Origin: Methylotenera_A sp049687015
GTDB lineage: Bacteria; Pseudomonadota; Gammaproteobacteria; Burkholderiales; Methylophilaceae
Length of the DNA: 64,000 nt
Assembly: GCA_049687015.1 (NCBI GenBank)
Contig: JBAVIP010000048.1
Coordinates: 54,727 to 118,726, forward strand
Direction: 5' to 3'
Made by a program: the position numbers and the translations under genes. Every line of letters begins with the position of its first letter. The first letter of the stretch is position 1. Below the pieces are notes generated by a model. That model saw only the letters and a list, made by a program, of their open reading frames with translations, was not told the DNA's origin and ran no database searches. Below, piece after piece: positions 7,594 through 15,869 of the stretch.

Positions 7594-9777
7594 ATGGAAG
7601 TTTATACCAACAATCTAGCTAAACCTATTCATAGCTATCGTCCATATTGGGCGAAACGCTTTGGCACGGCCAAAATGTTGCCGATGACGCGTACCGAGAT
7701 GGATGCACTGGGCTGGGACTCATGCGACATCATTCTTGTGACGGGCGATGCGTATATCGACCATCCCAGCTTTGGCATGGCTTTGGTAGGGCGTTTGCTT
7801 GAGGCGCAGGGTTTCCGCGTTGGCATTATCGCCCAGCCAGATTGGCAAGATACAAAAGCTTTCAAGGCGCTCGGCAAACCTAATCTTTATTTTGGCATCA
7901 CCGCTGGCAATATGGATAGCATGGTCAACCGTTATACCGCCGACCGCAAAATCCGCAGTGACGATGCTTATACGCCCGATGCCGCGCCTAATAAGCGGCC
8001 AGATAGAGCGGTTTTAGTTTATTCCCAGCGTTGCCGCGAGGCGTATTCACAAGTGCCGCTCGTTATCGGCAGCATCGAGGCCAGTTTGCGCCGCATCGCA
8101 CATTATGACTACTGGTCTGATAAAGTTCGCCGCAGTATTTTAGTGGATTCCAAAGCTGATATTCTCATTTACGGTAACGCCGAGCGCGCACTGGTAGAGC
8201 TGAGCCACCGCATCGCCAAAGGCGAGAAAATAAGCGACATTCAAGATATTCGCGGTACGGCGTTTTTGCGGAAGAGCATTCCTGAAGGCTGGAGTGAGAT
8301 TGAAAGCACCAAGCTCGACCGTCCTGGCACGCTTGAAAAACACATTGATCCTTACGAAATGAAAATGGGCAAAGCCGATGCCAGCTGTGCGACAGAAGAA
8401 GCTAAATCAGCTTTGCCTGAAGGCGCAAAAGCGATTGAAATCATCCGCAAGCCAAAAGCCGATAGAAACAAGCAGGTGGTGCGTTTGCCGGCTTACGAAG
8501 AAGTCTCGCAAGATCCAGTTTTATATGCGCATGCTTCACGTGTGCTGCACCTGGAGGCTAACCCGGGCAATGCACGCGCGTTGGTACAAAAGCATGGTGA
8601 CCGCGAAGTGTGGCTGAACCCGCCGCCGATTCCGCTCACCACCAAAGAGATGGATTACGTGTACGACATGCCGTATGCGCGCGCGCCGCATCCCATCTAC
8701 AAAAATGCCAAAATCCCCGCCTGGGAGATGATTCGTTTTAGCGTCAACATCATGCGTGGCTGTTTTGGCGGCTGCACGTTTTGCAGCATTACCGAGCACG
8801 AAGGCCGCATTATTCAAAGCCGTAGTGAAGAATCAATATTGAAAGAAGTCGAAGAAATCCGCGATAAAGTCGATGGTTTTACTGGCATTATTTCCGACCT
8901 TGGCGGGCCAACCGCGAATATGTATCGCATTGCCTGTAAGAGCGAAAAAATCGAGCAATCTTGCCGCAAGCTAAGCTGCGTTTACCCAGGCATTTGCGAG
9001 AATCTGAATACTGACCATTCCGCGCTTATTCAGCTCTATCGCAAAGCCCGCGCCATTAAAGGCGTTAAAAAGATTTTGATTGGCTCTGGCCTGCGTTACG
9101 ACTTAGCGGTAAAGTCGCCGGAATACGTGAAAGAGCTGGTGCAGCATCACGTTGGCGGTTATCTTAAAATCGCGCCCGAACACAGTGAAGAAAACGTGCT
9201 CAGCAAAATGATGAAGCCAGGCATGGGCGCTTATGATGTATTTAAAGCCATGTTCGAGAAATTCAGCGCCGAGGCAGGCAAAAAGCAGTACCTGATTCCG
9301 TATTTTATCGCCGCGCACCCGGGCACTACGGATGAAGACATGCTGAATCTGGCACTTTGGCTGAAGAAATATGATTTCAGGCTAGACCAAGTGCAGAACT
9401 TTACGCCGACACCGATGGCGATGGCGACTGCTATGTATCATAGCGGCAAAAATCCGCTACGCAAAGTCACGGCGGATTCTGAAAATGTACCAATTCCCAA
9501 AGCGGGCAATGTGCGCAAACTGCACAAGGCGTTTATCCGCTACCACGACCCCGCCAACTGGCCGATGCTGCGCGAGGCGCTTAAGAAAATGGGCCGGGCG
9601 GATTTAATCGGCAACAGCAAAAAGCATTTGGTGCCTGCGTTTCAACCTGCGGTGATGGGCGCCATTCGCCAATCAGATGGCAGCGTCTTTAAGTCGAATA
9701 AACCGCTACCAAAAGCCTTCAACAACATGAAAAACGCTGCGCGTCCAGCGCATAAGCAATCCACTAAAGCGCGTTAG
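7594..9777 (+). CDS. ygiQ: YgiQ family radical SAM protein
   Basis: The 727-residue protein belongs to the YgiQ (UPF0313) family. The radical SAM cluster motif CFGGCTFCS is at about residues 389-397, within NIMRGCFGGCTFCSITEHEG. The N-terminal DUF-type region contains the conserved SIEASLRRIAHYDYWSD segment, and the C-terminal part has YLIPYFIAAHPG and QVQNFTPTPM. The substrate is unknown for the family. By motif it binds a 4Fe-4S cluster and SAM in the cytosol. The start chosen is the ATG at 7594, downstream of a palindrome and a likely promoter. It appears to be a single-gene unit. Confidence 0.93.
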   Translation: MEVYTNNLAKPIHSYRPYWAKRFGTAKMLPMTRTEMDALGWDSCDIILVTGDAYIDHPSFGMALVGRLLEAQGFRVGIIAQPDWQDTKAFKALGKPNLYFGITAGNMDSMVNRYTADRKIRSDDAYTPDAAPNKRPDRAVLVYSQRCREAYSQVPLVIGSIEASLRRIAHYDYWSDKVRRSILVDSKADILIYGNAERALVELSHRIAKGEKISDIQDIRGTAFLRKSIPEGWSEIESTKLDRPGTLEKHIDPYEMKMGKADASCATEEAKSALPEGAKAIEIIRKPKADRNKQVVRLPAYEEVSQDPVLYAHASRVLHLEANPGNARALVQKHGDREVWLNPPPIPLTTKEMDYVYDMPYARAPHPIYKNAKIPAWEMIRFSVNIMRGCFGGCTFCSITEHEGRIIQSRSEESILKEVEEIRDKVDGFTGIISDLGGPTANMYRIACKSEKIEQSCRKLSCVYPGICENLNTDHSALIQLYRKARAIKGVKKILIGSGLRYDLAVKSPEYVKELVQHHVGGYLKIAPEHSEENVLSKMMKPGMGAYDVFKAMFEKFSAEAGKKQYLIPYFIAAHPGTTDEDMLNLALWLKKYDFRLDQVQNFTPTPMAMATAMYHSGKNPLRKVTADSENVPIPKAGNVRKLHKAFIRYHDPANWPMLREALKKMGRADLIGNSKKHLVPAFQPAVMGAIRQSDGSVFKSNKPLPKAFNNMKNAARPAHKQSTKAR

Positions 9778-9930
9778 CGTTTCATTGGTATTTGCATCGG
9801 CTTGAGAGTCTTATCTGGCCTGCTTTGCAGACGAGTGTCTTTGCTAATGAACGCGTACACAAGCCGGGATGAACTAATTATTCACTTGCCCAGTCATCCA
9901 GAGTAATGCGCGCATCATAAAGGTCGTTTC

Positions 9931-10791
9931 ATGTTAAATACGCTGTTCAAATCGCTTGTGCTTCCCGTGCTGTTATCTGGGTTTGCCATCATTGCAAACG
10001 CCACCGATAAAGGCTTGTTCTGGAAGATGGAATCGCCCAGCGGCGTGACCAGTTACCTGTTTGGCACTATCCATACTGATGACAACCGCGTGGCCGAAAT
10101 CAGCCCCAGCGTGATTGCGGCTATCAAACAAGTTGATACCTTCGTGATGGAAGTGGCGGAAAACCGCGACCCGAGCATAATGATGCTGAAGGAAGGCAAT
10201 TTAGCTTCGCTGCTAACAGAGGCAGAGTTTGAACAAGTGCGCGAACTGGCGGATTTTCACGTGATGCACCTGGGTGCGGCCATGCAGATGAAACCTTGGC
10301 TGCTGGCGGTGATTTTTGATCTGCCAAAACCGCAAACGCCGTTTGCACAGGATAATCTGCTGATGACTAAAGCAGAAGAGAATCTAAAGAATGTGGTTGG
10401 AATCGAGACTGCCAAAGAGCATTTCGGCGTGATGGATGACTTTAGCCTGGAAGAGCAAATGGTGATGCTGCGCGCGGTGCTGAAGCGCACACCGGCGCAA
10501 AAAGAGGCCGATTACGAGCACCTGATGGCTGCTTATCTGGAGGGCGATAGCGACAAAATCACGGCACTGGACGAACAGATTACTGGCGGCATGCTGCCTA
10601 AGGAACTGTGGGTAAAAATGCGCGATAGATTGCTGGATAAACGCAACGTGGTAATAGCAGAACGCAGCATTAAAGTTGCAAACGAGAAACCAGTGTTTGT
10701 GGCGGTAGGCGCTTCCCACTTGGCCGGCGATAATGGCTTGATAGCAGCGTTTAAAAAAGCGGGCTTTAAACTAAGTGCGATGCCCAAATAA
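9931..10791 (+). CDS. TraB/GumN family protein (secreted)
   Basis: The 286-residue protein has a signal peptide (residues about 1-24, ending IIANA) and the TraB/GumN fold marked by SYLFGTIHTDD near residues 40-50 and FVAVGASHLAGDNGLIAAFKKAGF at the C-terminus. The GTIH and GxSHL motifs are the invariant family features, related to Tiki-type metalloproteases. Protease activity for bacterial members is inferred, not established here. The start has AAAGG about 8 bases upstream. The gene is convergent with blc, with only 16 bases between the two stops. Confidence 0.88.
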   Translation: MLNTLFKSLVLPVLLSGFAIIANATDKGLFWKMESPSGVTSYLFGTIHTDDNRVAEISPSVIAAIKQVDTFVMEVAENRDPSIMMLKEGNLASLLTEAEFEQVRELADFHVMHLGAAMQMKPWLLAVIFDLPKPQTPFAQDNLLMTKAEENLKNVVGIETAKEHFGVMDDFSLEEQMVMLRAVLKRTPAQKEADYEHLMAAYLEGDSDKITALDEQITGGMLPKELWVKMRDRLLDKRNVVIAERSIKVANEKPVFVAVGASHLAGDNGLIAAFKKAGFKLSAMPK

Positions 10792-10807
10792 ATCAGCAAA
10801 AATTATT

Positions 10808-11392
10808 TTAATGCAGCACGTGCCGGCCAGCTTCATACTCCACCTGGTTGGCCTGTTTCACAAATACCAGTTCGTCAGTCGCGTAGCCTAACTCTTTCGC
10901 CTGAGCCATCAAATGCTGCTTCACAGGGTAATTCAGTTGCGGCGTGCGTGAGAGTATCCATAAGTAATCCAGCCCGCCGCTTACCAGCGCATAATTGTAA
11001 TAGGGCTTGTCTAGCTCAATGATATTGTACGCGCCATAAAACGGCCAAAAAAACGTTACCCTAAGCCGACCAGTGCGCGTGCCGTCCGCATTGGCAGGGT
11101 CAACAAACAAGGCTTTGCCAGTCACTTCTTTCCATTGTTTGGCTTTAAGGTCATAGCCGCGGTTCACCACCTTGATGCTGCCGTCTTTTTCCAGGCTGTA
11201 ATTTGCGGTCACTTGCTCCAGGCCTTTCTCAAAGCGGTTATCCAGCCGTGCAATCTCATACCAAGTGCCTAAATATTGGTTTGCATCCACGCTTTGCACA
11301 ACGCTATCTTTTGCGGCCTGCGGCATTTCTTTGCTGCATGCGGCGGTAATCAGAACAAAAATCAGTAAGCTAAAAATTCTCATAGTTTGCAT
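10808..11392 (-). CDS. blc: Outer-membrane lipocalin Blc
   Basis: Bacterial lipocalins are small lipid-binding outer-membrane lipoproteins linked to envelope stress. The lipobox LITAAC places the lipidated cysteine near residue 20. The lipocalin signature YLGTWYEIARLDNRFEKGL is at about residues 40-58, and the GLDYLWILSRTP motif is near the C-terminus. The length of 194 residues is a little above E. coli Blc (177). Translation may start at residue 1 (11392) or at residue 4 (MRIFSLLIF). Neither has a strong ribosome binding site. Confidence 0.94.
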   Translation of the reverse strand: MQTMRIFSLLIFVLITAACSKEMPQAAKDSVVQSVDANQYLGTWYEIARLDNRFEKGLEQVTANYSLEKDGSIKVVNRGYDLKAKQWKEVTGKALFVDPANADGTRTGRLRVTFFWPFYGAYNIIELDKPYYNYALVSGGLDYLWILSRTPQLNYPVKQHLMAQAKELGYATDELVFVKQANQVEYEAGRHVLH

Positions 11393-11542
11393 TCAATAGT
11401 GCGCTTTCAAAAGATATAAATGGTTTGCAATTAGAGCATTCGAATTCATTATAGATTCAATCGGGCTATAAGGTACATTCTACTGGCTCTGCAGGGCAAT
11501 GGTTTTGCTAATGAATGCGCGCGCACTTGAGGTGAAATTAAA

Positions 11543-11621
11543 GTAGGGCGGGTTAGCGCAGCGTAATCCGCCGAAATAAAAAACGACATACGGCGCAATA
11601 CGCATAGCTATTGCGCCCTAC
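11543..11621. repeat. Composite palindromic intergenic repeat
   Basis: The outer ends GTAGGGCG (11543-11550) and CGCCCTAC (11614-11621) are perfect inverted repeats. Two hairpins lie inside. GGCGGGTTA pairs with TAATCCGCC (one mismatch) around 11548-11572. GGCGCAATA (11592-11600) pairs with TATTGCGCC (11609-11617). The GTAGGGCGGGTTAGCG motif is typical of short dispersed repeats found between genes in many Proteobacteria. It sits downstream of the Excalibur gene. It has no coding content and may act as a terminator-like or REP-like element. Confidence 0.75.
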
Positions 11622-11626
11622 GCGGG

Positions 11627-11911
11627 CTAAAATCTAGAGTCGTTTTCACATGGCAATCCGTCGTGGTCGCCATCCATTTTTGTATTTGGACAGTTTCTTA
11701 GAAAGTACTCAGCTTCTGCTCTTGACTGCATTTGGCTGCAATATTCTCTGCCGTCACATGAGAAATTTACTACAGGCTGAGTAATTGTAGTTGTAGTCGT
11801 TTGAAGTGCTTGTGGTTCCGAGTAAGTTTCGCTTTGTGCTGGCGCGATATTCTTTTGATAATAATTCCAGCCAATAGTGGCGACCAATGCATAAATTATT
11901 AGTTTTTTCAA
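11627..11911 (-). CDS. Excalibur calcium-binding domain protein
   Basis: The 94-residue protein has a hydrophobic N-terminus (MKKLIIYALVATIGWNYY) that anchors or exports it. Its C-terminal Excalibur domain runs from about residue 50 to 94, with CDGREYC, NCPNTKMDGD and DHDGLPCEN. The DxDxDG loop with flanking cysteines is the proposed Ca2+-binding site. The domain is often found at the end of secreted nucleases or surface proteins, but here it stands alone. It ends 5 bases after the palindromic repeat and lies 15 bases downstream of the rsuA stop codon on the same strand, so it may be co-transcribed with rsuA. Confidence 0.88.
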   Translation of the reverse strand: MKKLIIYALVATIGWNYYQKNIAPAQSETYSEPQALQTTTTTITQPVVNFSCDGREYCSQMQSRAEAEYFLRNCPNTKMDGDHDGLPCENDSRF

Positions 11912-11926
11912 AGCCTCGCCTCTTTT

Positions 11927-12544
11927 CTAACAATACAAAGCCATCATATCACCCTCGCTCAACCAGCGCCATTCGCCAACAGCCAAGTCATTCGGCAGCT
12001 TTAATGCTCCAATTTGTATGCGTTTTAAGCCTTCCACGCGGTTGCTGATGGCGGCGACCATGCGTTTGACTTGGTGATATTTGCCTTCTGCCAGCGTCAT
12101 GTGGATGACGCGCTCGCTGATTTGTTTTACATCTAATGCAGCAATTGTTTCGTCTTCGTCAATCAATTTAACACCGCTGAGAAGCGCATGGGTATTGGCT
12201 TGCGAGACAGGGTGTTTGCAGCTGACTTCGTACACTTTGGGTACTTTGTGTTTAGGCGAACTCATTTTATGAATAAATTGGCCGTCATCCGAAATCAGAA
12301 TCAAACCAGTGGTATCTTCATCCAAGCGGCCGATGCATTGTACGTCGCGTTCTACCAGCGGGTGCGGCAGCAGGCTGTAAATCGTCGGGTGGTGCTGGGT
12401 TTTGTGTGAGCATTCGTAATTGGCGGGTTTGTGCATCATCAGGTAAGATTTTTCGCGATAATCCCACGGCTCACCTTTCACGGTGTAGTGCAGGTTCTCC
12501 AGTTCGAACTCGGCATCCGGGTCGTCACACATTTCGCCGTTCAC
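11927..12544 (-). CDS. rsuA: RsuA-type 16S rRNA pseudouridine synthase, S4 domain interrupted
   Basis: RsuA makes pseudouridine 516 in 16S rRNA. The catalytic aspartate lies in GRLDEDTTGLILISDDG, and the C-terminal motif EGKYHQVKRMVAA is intact. The frame open from the GTG at 12544 gives 205 residues that begin in the middle of the S4 RNA-binding domain. The rest of that domain is encoded directly upstream in the same frame (12554-12640) but is separated by a TAA at 12551-12553. The part shown could still be made from the GTG at 12544 or the ATG at 12532 as a protein without a complete S4 domain. It may instead be a young pseudogene. RluE or RluF relatives are less likely given the overall match to RsuA. 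Confidence 0.8.
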   Translation of the reverse strand: MNGEMCDDPDAEFELENLHYTVKGEPWDYREKSYLMMHKPANYECSHKTQHHPTIYSLLPHPLVERDVQCIGRLDEDTTGLILISDDGQFIHKMSSPKHKVPKVYEVSCKHPVSQANTHALLSGVKLIDEDETIAALDVKQISERVIHMTLAEGKYHQVKRMVAAISNRVEGLKRIQIGALKLPNDLAVGEWRWLSEGDMMALYC

Positions 12545-12640
12545 CGTGATTTATTCGTTGATAATCATGATGCGGCATAGCTTGCGCGAGCCAAAGCCCT
12601 GCTTGTGCAATATGCGTTCTAAATCGAGTGTTTTCGCCAT
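12545..12640 (-). pseudogene. rsuA: N-terminal S4-domain fragment of rsuA, ended by an in-frame TAA
   Basis: ATG at 12640 opens MAKTLDLERILHKQGFGSRK and continues for 29 codons to TAA at 12551-12553. The following codons, ITVNGEM, run on in the same frame into the rest of rsuA. LDLERILHKQGFGSRK is the first half of an S4 domain and ITVNGE its conserved turn, so the two parts once formed one 237-residue protein. A single substitution, for example CAA to TAA, would explain the stop. A sequencing error cannot be excluded. Confidence 0.8.
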
Positions 12641-12662
12641 GCGGGTATTATAAGGCACAAAT

Positions 12663-12686
12663 AAAAACGCCCGTGCGGGCGTTTTT
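12663..12686 (-). terminator. Rho-independent terminator downstream of aqpZ
   Basis: AAAAACGCCCG and CGGGCGTTTTT form a GC-rich stem with a T-run on either strand. It is about 105 bases past the aqpZ stop and just upstream of the rsuA start, so it separates the two minus-strand genes. The symmetrical A and T tracts mean it would work in both directions. Confidence 0.85.
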
Positions 12687-12692
12687 AAGTTT

Positions 12693-12782
12693 CTGTCATG
12701 CTGAACTTGATTCAGCATCTAGTAATTTCATCAGATTGCGGATCGAGCCCGCAATGACAAGAGAACAAGCGCGGGATGACAA
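12693..12782. repeat. Dispersed repeat with two hairpins after aqpZ
   Basis: ATGCTGAA (12698-12705) and TTCAGCAT (12711-12718) form a first hairpin. ATTGCGG (12735-12741) and CCGCAAT (12749-12755) form a second, followed by GACAAGAG and GCGGGATGACAAGAC. Such GTCATGCTGAACTTGATTCAG modules are widespread intergenic repeats in Proteobacteria. No coding capacity is seen. Confidence 0.65.
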
Positions 12783-12791
12783 GACAAATAG

Positions 12792-13484
12792 CTAGTCTTT
12801 TTTTGCTACAAAGTTATACACCAGTGCGCCAATCACGCCGCCGATGATAGGCGCTACCCAGAACAACCAAAGCTGCTGCAGATAAATGCCGCCTGCAAAT
12901 AGTGCCTGGCCGGTGCTGCGCGCTGGGTTGACGGAAGTGTTTGTCACCGGGATGCTGATTAAGTGAATGAGCGTAAGTGTTAAGCCAATGGCAAGCGGCG
13001 CCAAGCCAGCGGGGGCGCGGGCATCGGTTGCGCCCATGATGATGAACAGGAACACGGCAGTCATCACCACTTCGCATACAAACGCTGCGTGCAAAGCGTA
13101 TCCATGTGGGGATGCTTCACCGTAACCGTTCGATGCAAAACCGCCAAGCGTGTAGCCTTCCTGTCCGATGGCGATGCAATAGATGGTCGCGGCGGCCAAA
13201 ATGGCACCTAACACTTGCGCGATGATGTAATGCGGCAATTCGCTGGATTTGAATCTGCCGCCGGCCACCAGGCCAATCGATACGGCGGGGTTGAGGTGGC
13301 AGCCTGAAATATGGCCAATTGCATAAGCCATTGTGACTACGGTTAAGCCGAATGCAAATGAAACGCCTAAATAGCCAATGCCTAAATCTGGAATTCCTGC
13401 AGCTAAGACTGCGCTGCCGCAACCGCCTAACACCAGCCAAAAAGTACCGATTAATTCTGCTAACGAACGTTTTGTTAATGACAT
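12792..13484 (-). CDS. aqpZ: Aquaporin Z
   Basis: AqpZ is an inner-membrane water channel. The 230-residue protein has six hydrophobic segments and both NPA boxes: HLNPAVSIGLVAG (about residues 61-73) and SVNPARSTGQALF (about 184-196). The arginine directly after the second NPA is the selectivity-filter arginine. HLNPAV with a histidine-bearing SGCH segment and AqpZ-like length favour a water-specific channel over a glycerol facilitator. It is transcribed alone and ends at a strong terminator. Confidence 0.96.
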   Translation of the reverse strand: MSLTKRSLAELIGTFWLVLGGCGSAVLAAGIPDLGIGYLGVSFAFGLTVVTMAYAIGHISGCHLNPAVSIGLVAGGRFKSSELPHYIIAQVLGAILAAATIYCIAIGQEGYTLGGFASNGYGEASPHGYALHAAFVCEVVMTAVFLFIIMGATDARAPAGLAPLAIGLTLTLIHLISIPVTNTSVNPARSTGQALFAGGIYLQQLWLFWVAPIIGGVIGALVYNFVAKKD

Positions 13485-13609
13485 TTGAAGCCTCCCATTT
13501 GTTTATTGAATGTTTTTTTAGAAACTGCAACGTAAATTTACGCTTAAATTAACGAGAGAACAAGCGGCTTAAGTTAGAATAGGTTTATCAAAAAAGAGCT
13601 TTAAACATC

Positions 13610-14383
13610 ATGTCCTTCAAACATATAGTTTCGCGTGATAACGCAATATTCAAGTATCTTAAAAAGTTAGCCGAAAATGCGCGTGAGCGCCGTGCAGAAG
13701 GCAAAATATTGCTGGATGGCGTACATCTAATAGAGGCTTATTTACAGGCTTTTGGTGAGCCTGAGTTAATTATCATTCCCGAGGGAAAAAGCTCGCTCGA
13801 GGCGACCAACTTAATGCAAACATTGGTGGATGTAAACACCATCATGTTTCCCACGCTGATGTTTGCAGAGCTCACGCCGGTTGCAACTTCAACCGGTATT
13901 TTGGCGATGGTAAAGAAACCAAATCTTATTCCGCCTGGTCATATTTATTTCGCCTTGATGCTGGAAGATATTCAAGACCCCGGAAATTTAGGCAGTATGC
14001 TGCGCACCGCGCTGGGCGCGGGAGTGGATACAGTATATCTATCTAAAGGCTGTACCGATGCCTGGTCGCCTAAAGCCTTGCGTGGCGGGCAGGGCGCGCA
14101 GTTTTATCTGCCGATTGTTGAGGGCGTGGATTTGTTGGAAACGATGCAGAATTTTACTGGCAATACTTATGCGATGACTTTGGACGGTGAATCGTTATAC
14201 GCTCAAGATTTAACAAAGCCGACTGCGTTCGTGATTGGCAACGAAGGCGCAGGACTAAGCCACGCAGTGCTGCAGGCTGCGAACCATCGGGTGAGCATTC
14301 CGATGCATCAGAATTTGGAATCTCTCAATGCGGCAGCGGCGACAGCAGTTTGTTTGTTTGAGCGCAAACGGCAAGTTTCTTAA
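13610..14383 (+). CDS. TrmH/SpoU family RNA 2'-O-methyltransferase
   Basis: SPOUT-class enzymes methylate ribose 2'-OH groups of rRNA or tRNA with SAM. The 257-residue protein has an N-terminal substrate-binding domain (RERRAEGKILLDGVHLIEAY, about residues 26-45). It also has the three SpoU motifs: LEDIQDPGNLGSMLRTALGAG near 120-140, FVIGNEGAGLS near 204-214, and IPMHQNLESLNAAAATAVCLF near 229-249. The trefoil-knot motifs are complete, so it should be active. The target cannot be named: RlmB-like 23S G2251 methylation and other sites are all possible. The pilin-like gene follows 17 bases downstream. Confidence 0.9.
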   Translation: MSFKHIVSRDNAIFKYLKKLAENARERRAEGKILLDGVHLIEAYLQAFGEPELIIIPEGKSSLEATNLMQTLVDVNTIMFPTLMFAELTPVATSTGILAMVKKPNLIPPGHIYFALMLEDIQDPGNLGSMLRTALGAGVDTVYLSKGCTDAWSPKALRGGQGAQFYLPIVEGVDLLETMQNFTGNTYAMTLDGESLYAQDLTKPTAFVIGNEGAGLSHAVLQAANHRVSIPMHQNLESLNAAAATAVCLFERKRQVS

Positions 14384-14400
14384 AAAAAGGATTAATTAGT

Positions 14401-14880
14401 ATGAAAAATAGATATGCAGGTTTTTCGGCCATGGAGATGATGGTGGTAGTAGCGATTATCGCCATTTTGGCGCTGATCGCGATTCCGTTCAGTTTGGGAC
14501 GTATTGTCAGAGAAAATGTGGTAGCAGCGCTCCCTTTGGCAGATACAGCCAAAGAGCCTATCGCGGCGGCGTGGAAGGCCACCAAGACTTTACCTGTTGA
14601 CAATAAGGAAGCCGGTTTGCCCGCACCAGAAAAGGTGGTGAGTAATTTTGTGAGTTCACTAGTGGTGCAAGATGGCGTGATTCACATGACCTTAGGTAAC
14701 AAAGTGCATCCTAAAATCATGGGGAAAATACTCTCACTGCGCCCGGCGGTGATAGAAGAATCACAAGTGGTGCCGATTGCCTGGGTGTGCGGTAATGCTA
14801 ATGCGCCGGATCAAATGACCGTCAAGGGTGAGAACAGAACGAATATACCTGAAGAATACTTACCGCGTTTGTGTAAATAG
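14401..14880 (+). CDS. Type IV pilin-like protein
   Basis: The 159-residue protein has a class III leader: MKNRYAG, then FSAMEMMVVVAIIAILALIA. Cleavage after Gly7 by the prepilin peptidase would give N-terminal Phe (then methylated) and the conserved Glu at +5. A hydrophobic helix follows. The C-terminal region has two cysteines (WVCGNAN and LPRLCK) that match the disulfide-bonded D-region of type IVa major pilins. It stands alone without pil assembly genes and follows the methyltransferase by 17 bases. It could be a major pilin, a minor pilin or a type II secretion pseudopilin. The C-terminal disulfide favours a type IV pilin. Confidence 0.82.
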   Translation: MKNRYAGFSAMEMMVVVAIIAILALIAIPFSLGRIVRENVVAALPLADTAKEPIAAAWKATKTLPVDNKEAGLPAPEKVVSNFVSSLVVQDGVIHMTLGNKVHPKIMGKILSLRPAVIEESQVVPIAWVCGNANAPDQMTVKGENRTNIPEEYLPRLCK

Positions 14881-14888
14881 TTAATAAA

Positions 14889-15764
14889 CTAATGCGTTGA
14901 ATCGCTTAAATTAATAACAATTTCACTGCTAAATAGCGCAGCTGCATCTACCGCATCAAACAGATATTGTTTGTTGCAGAAATCACATTTCACCTCAATA
15001 TTCTTGCGCTCGGCCAAGATGCTGTTAACCTCATCTGCGCCTAGCATGCGCAACATGGCACTTACCTTTGTTTTGCTGCAACTGCAATTAAACTTGGTTG
15101 GTTTGCTTTCAAATAAACGTACCTCTTCTTCAAAAAACAATCTTGTAAGCAGTTGTTCCGGCGCCAGGTTTTGCAGCTCACTATTGGTTACAGTATTGGC
15201 TAAATGATTGACCCGATTCCAGGCATCAGTGTCTTGTTCAAGTTGCTCTGGAAGTTTTTGCAGTAGTATACCGGCCGCGTTTTCGCCATCGCAATGCAGC
15301 CACAGCGAAGTATCGATTTGCTGCGAACGCTGCATGTAGTTTTTCAGCATTTCAGCAATCGTCTCGCCTTCAATAGGAACTATGCCCTGATATGTTTCGC
15401 CCTGTTTTGGGTCTAGCGTGATGACAAATTGACCATTCTGAATGAGTTCTAAAAAAGACAGGTCGGCAATTTCGCCTGACCATTTGGCAGTTGCACGCAT
15501 TTCCAGTGTTGAGCTGCATTCCACCACCAGCAGTTTAAGCGCGCCTTTGCTTTGCAGCTGCAGCACCATTGCGCCATCCATTTTAAGCGTAGCAGAGAGC
15601 AGGGCGCTTGCCGCCATCAGCTCGCCAAGCGCTTGTTTCAATACCAAAGGCAGTGATTGATGCTGCAAAACCTGCCGGTATGTGTGGTTGAGGTGAACAA
15701 TGTCGCCGCGTATGGGTGTGTGTTCAAACAAAAAATGCTGTAACGAATCTGTAAATATCTTCAT
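14889..15764 (-). CDS. hslO: Redox-regulated chaperone Hsp33
   Basis: Hsp33 is a cytosolic holdase switched on by oxidation. Zinc is held by four cysteines in the reduced state. The 291-residue protein has them as FNCSCSKTKV (about residues 230-239) and EVKCDFCNKQ (about 260-269), the CxC and CxxC motif with correct spacing. The N-terminal dimerisation domain carries GELMAASALLSATLKMDG. It is convergent with the pilin-like gene, with stops 8 bases apart. Length and motifs are standard. Confidence 0.95.
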   Translation of the reverse strand: MKIFTDSLQHFLFEHTPIRGDIVHLNHTYRQVLQHQSLPLVLKQALGELMAASALLSATLKMDGAMVLQLQSKGALKLLVVECSSTLEMRATAKWSGEIADLSFLELIQNGQFVITLDPKQGETYQGIVPIEGETIAEMLKNYMQRSQQIDTSLWLHCDGENAAGILLQKLPEQLEQDTDAWNRVNHLANTVTNSELQNLAPEQLLTRLFFEEEVRLFESKPTKFNCSCSKTKVSAMLRMLGADEVNSILAERKNIEVKCDFCNKQYLFDAVDAAALFSSEIVINLSDSTH

Positions 15765-15822
15765 GTTTATAGTTTAACAGCTTGAGATAGGGATAAAAAA
15801 CAAAAAAATAGTTGCAAACGCA

Positions 15823-15841
15823 AATGAGAACGATTATTATT
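15823..15841 (+). promoter_or_regulatory. Fur box upstream of the iron permease operon
   Basis: AATGAGAACGATTATTATT resembles the 19-base Fur consensus of repeated NATWAT hexamers in inverted orientation. It lies 29 bases upstream of the first gene of the cupredoxin-FTR1 operon, where bound Fe-Fur would block transcription. The match is good by eye and the gene content fits iron control. Confidence 0.75.
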
Positions 15842-15869
15842 AACAAAACTTAAACAGTGAAGAAATGAC

